A stretch of DNA of 64,000 nucleotides from Thermoleophilales bacterium (GTDB taxonomy: Bacteria; Actinomycetota; Thermoleophilia; Solirubrobacterales; 70-9): assembly GCA_020636895.1 (NCBI GenBank), contig JACJWZ010000001.1:1041001-1105000 (forward strand). Direction: 5' to 3'. This document shows positions 8,416-16,056 of the stretch, piece by piece (within the stretch, counting starts at the first letter, position 1; each line of letters opens with the position of its first letter). The translations under genes and the position numbers were made by a program. Below the pieces are notes generated by a model that ran no database searches, had not been told where the DNA came from, and worked only from the letters and a program-made list of their open reading frames with translations.

Positions 8416-9171
8416 TCAGCCGCGCAGCCGGCGCAGATCGCGCACCAGCAGTAGGTGCTTGAGCTGGGTGCAGGTCGCGGCAAGGCCCTCGAGGCTCTCG
8501 ATCGCCTCCTGCCGGCGCGCGGGGCTGCGCGAGCTCAGCGACGGCCCCATGATCTGCTCGAGCAGCGCCGCCTCGCGGTCGGCGGAGCTGCGGAAGACCC
8601 TGAGGTTGCGGCCTTGGACGCCGAAGCGGGCGAGCTCGGTGGCGGCGCGGACGATCTCGACGTCGGTCTCGTCGTAGAAGGCGGAGCCGTCGCGCCGCTG
8701 CGGCTGCACGATCCCGAACTCCTCGAGCTCGCGCAGGAGCGTCGGTGTCGCCCCCGTCTGCTCGATGACGTCATCGTGGGCGAGCCATTCGTCCGGCTCG
8801 TCGAGCGTGATCGCCTTGCGCGAGGAGGAGGTGCGTGAGGCGCGGGCGCCGCTGATCTTGCCGGCGGCGAGCTCCTGACGGATCACGCGCAGCGGCAGGA
8901 ACTCGTCGCGCTGCATGCGCAGGATCGAACGCAGCTGCTCGACGTCTGCCTGGCTGTAGAGCCGGTACCCGCCCCTGGTGCGTCGCGGCGAGAGCAGCTT
9001 CTGGTCCTCCAGGTAGCGGATCTTGGAGATCGAGATGTCGTCGAACTCCTGCCCCAGCACCTTGCAGACGGCACCGATCGTCAACGCCTTGCGAGGGCGC
9101 GAGCCGCCGTTGCGCGACCGCTCCGTCTGCGGCACCTCCTCGCTCGTCACCTCAGCGCCGGCCACCGTCAT
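8416..9171 (-). CDS. ftsR: MerR-family regulator, FtsR-like
   Basis: 251 residues. The winged helix covers about residues 30-100 (LTIGAVCKVLGQEFDDISISKIRYLEDQKLLSPRR split by the usual wing GGYRLYS), with the FtsR/Rv1828 hallmark LPLRVIRQEL following the recognition part; a second half (about 120-250) has a further MerR-like helical region seen in this subfamily. In Corynebacterium and Mycobacterium the orthologue lies directly beside the FHA protein GarA/OdhI, exactly as here (4-nt overlap with the FHA gene), and FtsR activates ftsZ. That regulatory role is known for relatives and inferred here. No metal-binding cysteines of classic MerR sensors are seen. Confidence 0.8.
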   Translation of the reverse strand: MTVAGAEVTSEEVPQTERSRNGGSRPRKALTIGAVCKVLGQEFDDISISKIRYLEDQKLLSPRRTRGGYRLYSQADVEQLRSILRMQRDEFLPLRVIRQELAAGKISGARASRTSSSRKAITLDEPDEWLAHDDVIEQTGATPTLLRELEEFGIVQPQRRDGSAFYDETDVEIVRAATELARFGVQGRNLRVFRSSADREAALLEQIMGPSLSSRSPARRQEAIESLEGLAATCTQLKHLLLVRDLRRLRG

Positions 9172-9641
9172 CTCTCCAGGTAGCTGAGCTTGAACTTGCC
9201 GATCTGGATCTCGTCCCCGTCGGCGAGCAGGTGCGACTCGATGCGCTTGCGGTTGACGTAGGTGCCGTTGAGTGAGCCGAGGTCGTCGATGTAGAGGCCA
9301 TCGCGACGACGAACGAGCAGCGCGTGGTTGCGTGAGACCGTGACGTCGTCGAGGAAGATCGGGGCGTCGGGGGTGCGTCCGATGCTCATCCGGTCCTGGT
9401 CGATCGCGAAGCTCTCACCGGCGCGCCCGCCACCGCGGATGACGAGCGCGGCGCCCTCCTCCTCGACCATCTCCTCGATGTCGATCGGCTGGAAGTCACC
9501 CGTCTCGGCGATCTTGTAGGTCAGCGTCGACGGCTCGTCGCCGCTGCCGCCCTCGGTGCGGGCGAGGTAGGCGCCGCACTTCTGGCAGTAGTTCGCGCCC
9601 TCGGGGTTGACGAACCCGCATTCGTGGCAGTGAACGGCCAC
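9168..9641 (-). CDS. zinc-ribbon plus FHA domain protein (GarA/OdhI-like context)
   Basis: 157 residues. An N-terminal zinc ribbon with Cys5, Cys8, Cys19 and Cys22 (CHECG...YCQKCG) is followed by a linker with possible phospho-Thr sites (STLTYKIAETGDF), and an FHA domain from about residue 68. The FHA phosphothreonine-binding residues are present: GRT, SRNH and NGTYVN. GarA/OdhI proteins use their FHA domain to bind and control 2-oxoglutarate dehydrogenase and related enzymes and are switched by Ser/Thr kinases; they lack a zinc ribbon, so this is a different architecture in the same gene neighbourhood. The start is GTG 9641. No kinase gene lies in the window. Confidence 0.82.
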   Translation of the reverse strand: MAVHCHECGFVNPEGANYCQKCGAYLARTEGGSGDEPSTLTYKIAETGDFQPIDIEEMVEEEGAALVIRGGGRAGESFAIDQDRMSIGRTPDAPIFLDDVTVSRNHALLVRRRDGLYIDDLGSLNGTYVNRKRIESHLLADGDEIQIGKFKLSYLER

Positions 9642-9651
9642 AGCGGTCGCC

Positions 9652-9909
9652 TCAGAGGGTCCCCTCCCCGCCGACGCGGCCGGCGAGGATGTCGGTCAGC
9701 TTCTCGACGTCGGCACCGCTGATCAACGCATCGCCGGATTCCCGGTTGGTGCGCAGGCGGTTGACCAACTCGGCGCGGAGGATGTCGATCTTGCCGTGGA
9801 GCATCCGCCGCTCGTAGGAGACGCGCTGCTCCTCGGCCGTGAGGGTCTCGATCATCTCCTTCAGCTCCTCGTCGCTCATCGCGCCGATGTCAGGAAACGT
9901 CTCTTCCAT
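9652..9909 (-). CDS. RsiG-like small helical protein with a single c-di-GMP-binding motif
   Basis: 85 residues, almost wholly helical with one charged coiled-coil-like helix (about 24-53). Residues Glu27, Ser31, Arg34, His38 and Asp42 match the RsiG motif E(X)3S(X)2R(X)3Q(X)3D with His in place of Gln. In Streptomyces RsiG holds sigma WhiG when bound to c-di-GMP, using two motif copies in a helical hairpin; a Rubrobacter homologue has one copy and works as a dimer. This protein fits the one-copy form. The ATG at 9909 is preferred to the in-frame TTG at 9912 because of spacing from a GAGGG Shine-Dalgarno. It is the first gene after a strong promoter. No WhiG gene is in the window. Confidence 0.68.
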   Translation of the reverse strand: MEETFPDIGAMSDEELKEMIETLTAEEQRVSYERRMLHGKIDILRAELVNRLRTNRESGDALISGADVEKLTDILAGRVGGEGTL

Positions 9910-9952
9910 CAAACCCTCATTCCTCGTTGCCGTTGGATCGCTTGGGACGCCC

Positions 9953-9980
9953 AGTATAAGCGGGCAAGTCGAAGGGTCAA
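9953..9980 (-). promoter_or_regulatory. sigma-70-type promoter of the RsiG-like / FHA / ftsR operon
   Basis: On the minus strand TTGACC (9980-9975) is followed by 16 nt and TATACT (9958-9953), the best-conserved promoter seen in the window. The -35 box overlaps the TGA stop codon of pgsA (9979-9977). The transcript would have a leader of about 35-40 nt before ATG 9909. Confidence 0.75.
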
Positions 9981-10609
9981 TCGGACCTTGAAGGTTGAAC
10001 GGACGTCTGCACGTGGCGGCGTGCTTCGCGCACGTAGAGCACCGTTGCGACGATCGAGAGGATCACGCCCACCGAGAAGCCGATCCTGATGATCGTCCAG
10101 TCGAGGACCATCGACCAGAAGATCCCTCCCATGATCAGGAAGACCGCGATCCGGCCCACCCAGGTGATCTCGATGTCGGCTCCGTGCTTGAGGCCGTAGT
10201 AGGAGAGCGCGAGCGTCGTCACCTCGCGCAGCGCGAGCAGCGCGATCGCCCAGCGAGGCAGCAGCTCGAAGTGCCAGCACACGGCGGCACCGGCGAGGAT
10301 CGTGAGCCGGTCGACGACCGGGTCGAGCAACGCTCCGAGCCGCGAGTACTGCCCGGTCGCGCGGGCGACGAAGCCGTCGAGCAGATCGCCGAGCGCGATC
10401 GCGAGGAAGATCAGGGAGGCGAGCGCGTCGCGCCCGTCGCCGCTGTCGAACGCGATCGCGCAGAAGACCGGGATGGCGGCGAGCCGCACGTAGCAGATGA
10501 GATTCGGGATCGTGAACGGCCGCAGCGGCTGCCCGGCCCGCGTCTGCGTGGGCTCCGGGCCCGAGCGGTCGAGGCCGAGCAGGCGGCGGCGACTGAGCCG
10601 CTGAGGCAT
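9977..10609 (-). CDS. pgsA: CDP-alcohol phosphatidyltransferase, probably PgsA
   Basis: 210 residues with several membrane helices. The CDP-alcohol phosphotransferase signature DG-xx-AR-x8-G-xxx-D-xxx-D is complete (DGFVAR...GALLDPVVD), giving the metal and CDP-binding aspartates. The most likely reaction is CDP-diacylglycerol + glycerol 3-phosphate to phosphatidylglycerol phosphate in the cytoplasmic membrane; phosphatidylinositol-phosphate or cardiolipin synthase activity cannot be excluded by sequence alone. The start is ATG 10609, directly behind the proS stop (10612); the much longer open frame upstream is a shadow of proS. Confidence 0.8.
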   Translation of the reverse strand: MPQRLSRRRLLGLDRSGPEPTQTRAGQPLRPFTIPNLICYVRLAAIPVFCAIAFDSGDGRDALASLIFLAIALGDLLDGFVARATGQYSRLGALLDPVVDRLTILAGAAVCWHFELLPRWAIALLALREVTTLALSYYGLKHGADIEITWVGRIAVFLIMGGIFWSMVLDWTIIRIGFSVGVILSIVATVLYVREARRHVQTSVQPSRSD

Positions 10610-10611
10610 GC

Positions 10612-12312
10612 CTACCCGCTGCTTCCGATGCGGTCGAGGATCTCCCTGACCCCGGACACGAGATCGTCGCCCAGCGGTATCCGGCCCTCCTCCCCGCTCG
10701 CCCGCTCCTGCGATTCCGCCACTCCCTCGGCGACCCCCCGCTTGCCCACCACCAGTCGCAGCGGGCACCCCAGCAACTCCGCGTCGGTCAGCTTCTCCCC
10801 GGTGCCGGCGTTCGGGCGGTCGTCGAGCAGCACCTCGATCCCGGCTTCCCGCAGCGCCTCGTAGGCCGCCTCGGCGGCATCGGAGACCTCGTCGCCGCCC
10901 CTCCCGAGCTGGACTACGTGGACGGCCCAGGGAGCGATCGCGAGCGGCCACGCGATCCCCTTCTCGTCTGCACCCTGTTCGATCGCGGCGGCGATGATCC
11001 GCGCGGGCCCGATCCCGTAGCTCCCCATCACGATCGGGCGCTCGGAGCCGTCCTCGTCGAGGAACGTCGCGTTCAGCGGCACGGAGTAGCGGGTGCCGAG
11101 CTTGAAGATGTTGCCGATCTCGATCGCATCCTCGATCTCGATCACTTCGCCGGCCTCGGTCGTGTCGCCCGCCTCGACGGTGCGCACGTCGCAGGGTTCG
11201 AAATCGAAGTCCCGCCCGGGCTCGATGCCGATCAGGTGCGCGTCGGCCTTGTTCGCGCCGGCGACCAGCCCGGCGCCCGAGATCGCCTCGTCCATCAGGA
11301 TCGGCACGCCGGCGCCGACGGGACCGATGAACCCGGCCGGGCCGATCACCTCCTGGAACTCGTCGGGGCGCGCCAGCCGCGCCGGGGTCCCGAGGTGGTT
11401 GGCCAGCTTGACCTCGCTGAGACGGTGGTCCCCGCGGATCAGGACGAGCACCAGTCCGCGGTCCTCCGCCATCACCGGCATCGCTTTGATCAGTGCGCCC
11501 GGGGAGACCCCGAGGGCGTCGGAGACCCCGTCGATCGTGCTCAGGCCCGGAGTGGGCGCCTCGCGAGGGGCGTCGAGGGGCGGCGGCAGGTCGACGGGCT
11601 TGGCGACGGCGGAGGCGATCTCGACGTTCGCGGCGTAGCCCGGCGCGATCGCGACCTGGTCCTCGCCGGCAGCGCACGGCGCCATGTACTCGTGGGCGCC
11701 GATCCCGCCCATCATCCCGACGTCAGACTCGACCTCATACCAGCGCAGCCCGCAGCGGTCGTAGACGCGAGCGTAGGCACCGCGCTGCAGCTCGTAGGAG
11801 CGCGCGAGGCCGTCTTCGTCGCGGTCGAACGAGTAGGCGTCCTTCATCGTGAACTCGCGTGTGCGCAGCACTCCCGCTCGCGGTCGAGGCTCGTCGCGCT
11901 CCTTCGTCTGCACCTGGTAGAGCATCAGCGGCAGCTCACGGTAGGAGCGGATCTCCCGGGAGACGTGGAGGGTCAGCGCCTCCTCGCCGGTCATCGCCAG
12001 GACCATGTCTGAGCCCTTGCGGTCCTCGAGCTTGAACAGCTCGGTGATCCCGTATCGATCGGTCTGCTTCCACATCTCGGCGGGCTGGAGGACGGGCAGC
12101 AGCAGCTCCTGGCAGCCGATCGCGTCCATCTCCTCGCGGATGATCGCCTCGGCCTTGCGGACACTGCGAAGGCCCGCCGGCAGCCAGGTCCAGATCCCGG
12201 CGCCGAGCTGGCGGATCAGCCCCGCCCGCACCATGAGCCGGTGCGAGAGCGCCTCCGCGTCAGCGGGTGCGTCCTTCAGCGTCGGCAGCAGGTAGTTGGA
12301 GAGTCGGCTCAT
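10612..12312 (-). CDS. proS: prolyl-tRNA synthetase (bacterial type with editing insert)
   Basis: 566 residues. The class II motifs are visible: motif 1 near the N-terminus (GIWTWLPAGLRSVRKAEAIIREEMDAIG), motif 2 (FTMKDAYSFDRDEDG) and motif 3 towards the middle (GSYGIGPARIIAAAIEQ). Between motifs 2 and 3 there is the INS editing domain of the long bacterial type, which removes Ala-tRNA(Pro). The C-terminal anticodon-binding domain ends at the stop. The ATG at 12312 gives the canonical start MSRLSNYLLPTLKD. It follows the GNAT gene by 22 nt and precedes pgsA by 2 nt, and in the ancestral order it sits after rseP and ispG. Confidence 0.95.
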   Translation of the reverse strand: MSRLSNYLLPTLKDAPADAEALSHRLMVRAGLIRQLGAGIWTWLPAGLRSVRKAEAIIREEMDAIGCQELLLPVLQPAEMWKQTDRYGITELFKLEDRKGSDMVLAMTGEEALTLHVSREIRSYRELPLMLYQVQTKERDEPRPRAGVLRTREFTMKDAYSFDRDEDGLARSYELQRGAYARVYDRCGLRWYEVESDVGMMGGIGAHEYMAPCAAGEDQVAIAPGYAANVEIASAVAKPVDLPPPLDAPREAPTPGLSTIDGVSDALGVSPGALIKAMPVMAEDRGLVLVLIRGDHRLSEVKLANHLGTPARLARPDEFQEVIGPAGFIGPVGAGVPILMDEAISGAGLVAGANKADAHLIGIEPGRDFDFEPCDVRTVEAGDTTEAGEVIEIEDAIEIGNIFKLGTRYSVPLNATFLDEDGSERPIVMGSYGIGPARIIAAAIEQGADEKGIAWPLAIAPWAVHVVQLGRGGDEVSDAAEAAYEALREAGIEVLLDDRPNAGTGEKLTDAELLGCPLRLVVGKRGVAEGVAESQERASGEEGRIPLGDDLVSGVREILDRIGSSG

Positions 12313-12334
12313 CGGGGACGCGAGGATATCCGCG

Positions 12335-12817
12335 CTACCAGGCTTCGATCTCGTAGCTGAGCCAGCGCGACGACTCGGCGCCCATCGAGTCGTAGAGGGC
12401 CTGCGCACGCTCGTTGTCGAGGGCGGTCTCCCAGACGAGCTTGGCGGCGCCGCGTTTCCGGCACTCGGCCCGGCACGACTCGATCAGCTGCCGGCCGACG
12501 CCGAGCCCGCGCGCCTCGGATACGACGAAGAGGTCGTTCATGACGCCGATTCGGGCCGCGTCGAGCGTCTGCCAGGTCCAGAACACCGTCGCGAAGCCCA
12601 GCGGGTCGCCGAGCGCCCCGTCCTCGTCGATGCGCCTCGCGAGGAGCTGGCCTCCCTCGGCGGGGCTGTCGATGAGGGCACGACAGAGGGCGACGAGGCG
12701 ATCGTCGCGCGGGTCGACCTCGTAGAAGTCGCAATAGGCCCGCAGCATCGGCATCAGCAGCGGCAGGTCGACGACCCGCACGCGCTCGATGCTCACCTCC
12801 TGCTGCGGGTGCTTCAC
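12335..12817 (-). CDS. GNAT-family N-acetyltransferase
   Basis: 160 residues. The acetyl-CoA-binding motif A is seen as RGLGVGRQLIESCRAECRKRGAAKLVWET, preceded by the beta-4 strand FVVSEAR. These enzymes transfer acetyl from acetyl-CoA to an amine; no substrate can be inferred. The open frame extends to GTG 12826, but that codon lies inside a TAGAGT hexamer (12830-12825), whereas GTG 12817 lies 7 nt downstream of it, so 12817 is taken as the start. It lies between ispG and proS on the same strand. Confidence 0.8.
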   Translation of the reverse strand: MKHPQQEVSIERVRVVDLPLLMPMLRAYCDFYEVDPRDDRLVALCRALIDSPAEGGQLLARRIDEDGALGDPLGFATVFWTWQTLDAARIGVMNDLFVVSEARGLGVGRQLIESCRAECRKRGAAKLVWETALDNERAQALYDSMGAESSRWLSYEIEAW

Positions 12818-12824
12818 GCAGGGC

Positions 12825-12830
12825 ACTCTA
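12825..12830 (-). promoter_or_regulatory. -10 element (TAGAGT) of the GNAT-proS run
   Basis: TAGAGT on the minus strand, 7 nt before GTG 12817. It gives the GNAT-proS-pgsA group its own likely leaderless start point, independent of ispG. Confidence 0.45.
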
Positions 12831-12920
12831 GGTCAAGGTCAACGACACACGGCTCGAGGCGAGGGGCCGGGCGCGCGGCGAACGGGTCCGGGCACACGCC
12901 GCTTCCGCTGCGAAACCGTT

Positions 12921-14234
12921 CTAGGCCCGCGTGAACCGGCGCCCCGCGGTCGGCGAGGCGTCCTCACCGAGCTCGACGCGCTTGCCCTTCTTGACGGGCT
13001 TCATGTACTCCCCGTCCTCCCCCTCGGCCCCGGGCGCGGTGATGTCCTCGCCCTTCTCGGCGGCGGCCTTCTCCATCGCCGCGATCTTCTCGGGGGTGAG
13101 GTCGCCGGCGTTCTCCTCCTCGATCCTGCGCAGCCACTCCTCTCCCTCGGCGGCCTGCGCCTCCTCGAACTCGGTCTTCCCGCGACCGAGGGACTTGTCG
13201 ATCTCCTCGAAGAGGGTGTCCACGAGCTGCTCCTGCGGGATCTTCCGCAGCGGCTTGCCCTGCGCGAAGATCAGCCCCTCGTTCTTGGCTCCGGTAATGC
13301 CGAAGTCGGCGTGGGACGCCTCGCCGATCCCGTTGACGGCGCAGCCGAGCACGGCCACCTCGATCGGCTCCTCGTAGGCCTCCAGCCGCTGCTCGATCTC
13401 CGCCACCACGGTGTCCATGTCGAACTGGAGGCGGCCGCAGGTCGGGCAGGCGATCAGGACCGGGCCGCGCTCGCGCAGCTGCAGGGCCTTCAGGATCTCC
13501 CATGCGACCTTGACCTCCTCCTCGGCGTGGAAGGTGGAGAGCGAGATCCGGATGGTGTCGCCGACGCCGTCGGCGAGCAGGGTCCCCAGACCCACCGAGG
13601 ACTTCAGCGCGCCCGACCACTTGGTGCCGGCCTCGGTGATCCCGAGGTGGATCGGATACGGGATCTTCTCGGCGAGCAGCCGGTTGGCCGCGATCGTGTT
13701 GGGGACGTTCGTGGACTTGATCGAGACCTTGAAGTTCTCGAACTCGAGCGACTCCATCAGCTCGACGAACTCGACCGCGGCGGCGACCAGCGCCTCGACG
13801 GGGGCCTCGCGCTCGAGGTCGTGCAGGTGCTTGGGAAGCGAGCCGGAGTTGACCCCGATCCGCATCGGCACGCCCGCCTCCGTGGCCTTGACGGCCACCT
13901 CGGCGACCTTCTCGCGGCCACCGATGTTGCCCGGGTTGAGGCGGATGCAGTGGGCGCCGGCGTCGATCGCCTTGAGCGCAAGCGTGTGGTTGAAGTGGAT
14001 GTCGGCGATCACCGGGATCGGCGAGTCCTTGACGATGGTCTTCAGAGCCTCGGCGTCCTTCTCGCGGGGGACCGCGACGCGGACGAGATCGGCGCCCGCG
14101 TCGGCGACCGTCCGGATCTGCTCCATCGTCGCCTGCAGGTTGGCGGTCTCGGTCTTGGTCATCGTCTGGACCGCGACCGGGGCTCCGCCCCCGATCGGCA
14201 CGCCGCCGACGAATATCTGCCGCTTCGAAGCCAT
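12921..14234 (-). CDS. ispG: 4-hydroxy-3-methylbut-2-en-1-yl diphosphate synthase
   Basis: 437 residues. IspG (GcpE) converts MEcPP to HMBPP in the MEP isoprenoid pathway using a [4Fe-4S] cluster. The TIM-barrel N-terminus (GGVPIGGGAPVAVQTMTKT) and the cluster cysteines (CPTCGR; GCAVNGIGEA) are present. After the core there is a charged, Glu/Lys-rich C-terminal extension of about 60 residues not needed in the family's usual 350-390 residues. Together with dxr and uppS it shows an active MEP route in this organism. A TACAAT hexamer 11 nt before the ATG suggests its own promoter, in keeping with its separation from rseP. Confidence 0.95.
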   Translation of the reverse strand: MASKRQIFVGGVPIGGGAPVAVQTMTKTETANLQATMEQIRTVADAGADLVRVAVPREKDAEALKTIVKDSPIPVIADIHFNHTLALKAIDAGAHCIRLNPGNIGGREKVAEVAVKATEAGVPMRIGVNSGSLPKHLHDLEREAPVEALVAAAVEFVELMESLEFENFKVSIKSTNVPNTIAANRLLAEKIPYPIHLGITEAGTKWSGALKSSVGLGTLLADGVGDTIRISLSTFHAEEEVKVAWEILKALQLRERGPVLIACPTCGRLQFDMDTVVAEIEQRLEAYEEPIEVAVLGCAVNGIGEASHADFGITGAKNEGLIFAQGKPLRKIPQEQLVDTLFEEIDKSLGRGKTEFEEAQAAEGEEWLRRIEEENAGDLTPEKIAAMEKAAAEKGEDITAPGAEGEDGEYMKPVKKGKRVELGEDASPTAGRRFTRA

Positions 14235-14245
14235 CGCTGCACCTG

Positions 14246-14251
14246 ATTGTA
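14246..14251 (-). promoter_or_regulatory. -10 element (TACAAT) of ispG
   Basis: TACAAT on the minus strand, 11 nt before the ispG ATG (14234). The leader would be only a few nucleotides long. It fits ispG being separated from the rpsB-rseP array by unrelated genes. Confidence 0.45.
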
Positions 14252-14297
14252 GGAGCGCGCCGGGTTCAGCCGCCCTCGGGGCTGGCTGCTGGGAGCG

Positions 14298-15230
14298 TCA
14301 GGCCGCCCCGGGGAGGGCGAGCAGCTCACCGCCCCACGTCGTCACGAGCAGGGTCCCGTCCCTGAAACCGCGGCCGCGTGTGAACGCGAGGTCGCTCGGA
14401 CCGGTCGGGAACGGTGTACGCGTGAGCATCACGCAGGCCTCACCGGGTCCGGTGACGCGCCACACCTGGCCCCCGCCGGCCGCAGCGACGTAGAACGCGC
14501 CGTCGGGCCCGCGTTCGAGGCCGTCGAGCCCGGCCCCGGCGTCGGCTGCAGGAGCCGAGTACCAGGTCGAAGCCGCCGCCGGGTCGTTGAGGGGGATGCG
14601 CTGGATCGCGGCGGCCGTGAGCGTCTGGCTCGCGTAGAGGTACTTCTTGTCGGTGCTGACGGCGAGCCCGTTCGGGCTGGTCACGTTCGCCCACCCCAGC
14701 TCCACCGTGCCGCCGCTGATCCGGTCGATACCCGTGCCGAGCGCGTTCGAGGCGAAGATCTGGCCATGGGCTCCGCGCGCGACCCCGTTCGCCATCTGCA
14801 GGCCTTCGACGAACTTGCTCGTCGCCCCCGTGCGCGGGTCGACCTGCAGGAGACCGCCCTCGGGGTCGAGGGGTCCATCGGCCGCCTGCTCGAAGCTGTT
14901 GCCGTATCCGACCAGGAGGCTGTTGCGCTTGAAGACGATCCCGCCGGGCGCGTCGATGCCGCTGGCCAGCGTTCTCACCCTGCCGTCGTTGCGGAGGCGC
15001 AGCAACCTGCCCGGGCCGTCGAGATCCGTGAAGAAGATCCGCCCCTTGCGGTCCACGCCGACCGACTCGAGCGTTCCCTGGCCGCTCGCGAGGACCCGAG
15101 GCTGCGGCGCGTCAGGGCAGGCGTCGAGCGCGACCGCCTGCGTGGCGGCGCACGCCGCGACCACTGCCACGGCGCCGCAGACGGCTGCGAACGTGAGCCT
15201 GCCTTCGCGTCCTCTCATCGGTTGGCGCAT
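14298..15230 (-). CDS. secreted SMP-30/gluconolactonase-like beta-propeller
   Basis: 310 residues with an N-terminal signal peptide (Leu/Ala/Val-rich core, cut near TQAVALDACP), then repeated propeller strands such as GVDRKGRIFFTDLDGPGRLLRL, GQIFASNA and GPDGAFYVAAAGGGQVWRV. This is the NHL/SMP-30-like six-bladed fold. No lactonase metal ligands can be assigned with certainty, so a binding role is as likely as catalysis. Start ATG 15230 is taken; ATG 15218 in frame is possible, and the longer frame to 15509 overlaps the upstream gene. It is the last gene of the block inserted between rseP and ispG. Confidence 0.72.
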   Translation of the reverse strand: MRQPMRGREGRLTFAAVCGAVAVVAACAATQAVALDACPDAPQPRVLASGQGTLESVGVDRKGRIFFTDLDGPGRLLRLRNDGRVRTLASGIDAPGGIVFKRNSLLVGYGNSFEQAADGPLDPEGGLLQVDPRTGATSKFVEGLQMANGVARGAHGQIFASNALGTGIDRISGGTVELGWANVTSPNGLAVSTDKKYLYASQTLTAAAIQRIPLNDPAAASTWYSAPAADAGAGLDGLERGPDGAFYVAAAGGGQVWRVTGPGEACVMLTRTPFPTGPSDLAFTRGRGFRDGTLLVTTWGGELLALPGAA

Positions 15231-15288
15231 CCTAGGCCGCACCGTCGGCGGCCGCGCCGTCAGGTCGTCCGCGTGTCGGGTGTTCGGC

Positions 15289-15981
15289 CTAGTTGCGGAA
15301 GCGGGGATCCACGTAGACGTCGTCGATCTCGAAGCCGCCGCCGCCGACTGCGGTGAACCGCAGCGAGACCTGGCGGCCACCGGGGCCGGAAGCACCGCGC
15401 TCCGGCTCGAGGTCGAGGAAGTCGCTGAGAACCCACTCGTCGGCGTTCGGCTTGAGCACGTCCACCTTGTGCCAGCGCGGGTTCTTCGCGTTCGGGTAGA
15501 GCGTCTCAACCTTCAGGCGCCCGCGGATCTTGCCGTTGTCCGCGGGAATCTGGTGCGCGGCGAGGCGGAAGTGCGGGTAGTCGAGATCGACGCACATCGG
15601 GGCGCTCGTGGCGCTGCCCCCGGCGGGCATCGACAGGATCGCGTCGTCATCCGCGCCGGGGCGGATCGGGAAGGGGTCGTTCCCATCGATCACCTCTGCA
15701 CCTCCGTCGAGGAGCCAGCCATCGCCCTCGGTCCCCTCGAAGCTGCCGTCGGGTGCGAGAACGTAGTCGAGCAGGTCGCCGGCGAATGCGAACGGCTGCT
15801 CCAGAAACGGCGCATCGCACGATTCCTGGGTCGCCTCGGGGAGCAGGCCGGTGATCGCATCCACGGCGGAGCCGGTTGTTCCCCCCTGGGAGCCCTGTGA
15901 GTTGCGAGCGGAAGCGCCGGCTGGGATGGCGAGTAGGGCGAGCGTCGCAGTAGCGACGGAGATCGCGGTGATTCTCCTCAA
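15289..15981 (-). CDS. secreted protein, carbohydrate-binding-like jelly-roll fold suspected
   Basis: 230 residues with a signal peptide (MRRITAISVATATLALLAIP, cut near GASARN). The mature part has the pattern of proteins with a single beta-sandwich domain: FEGTEGDGWLLDGG near the start and GGGFEIDDVYVDPRFRN at the very end, as in many exported proteins of unknown function in this group. It has no catalytic motif. The start is TTG 15981 with a good CAGGAGAGG Shine-Dalgarno and a TAGTCT hexamer at 16010-16005 on the minus strand. A role at the cell surface is inferred. Confidence 0.65.
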   Translation of the reverse strand: MRRITAISVATATLALLAIPAGASARNSQGSQGGTTGSAVDAITGLLPEATQESCDAPFLEQPFAFAGDLLDYVLAPDGSFEGTEGDGWLLDGGAEVIDGNDPFPIRPGADDDAILSMPAGGSATSAPMCVDLDYPHFRLAAHQIPADNGKIRGRLKVETLYPNAKNPRWHKVDVLKPNADEWVLSDFLDLEPERGASGPGGRQVSLRFTAVGGGGFEIDDVYVDPRFRN

Positions 15982-16056
15982 GTGGGCCTCTCCTGTGGGA
16001 AATGAGACTACGGGTTCCGCTTCCCAATCGGAACGGCCGAGCCGCGGCTTTAGCCC

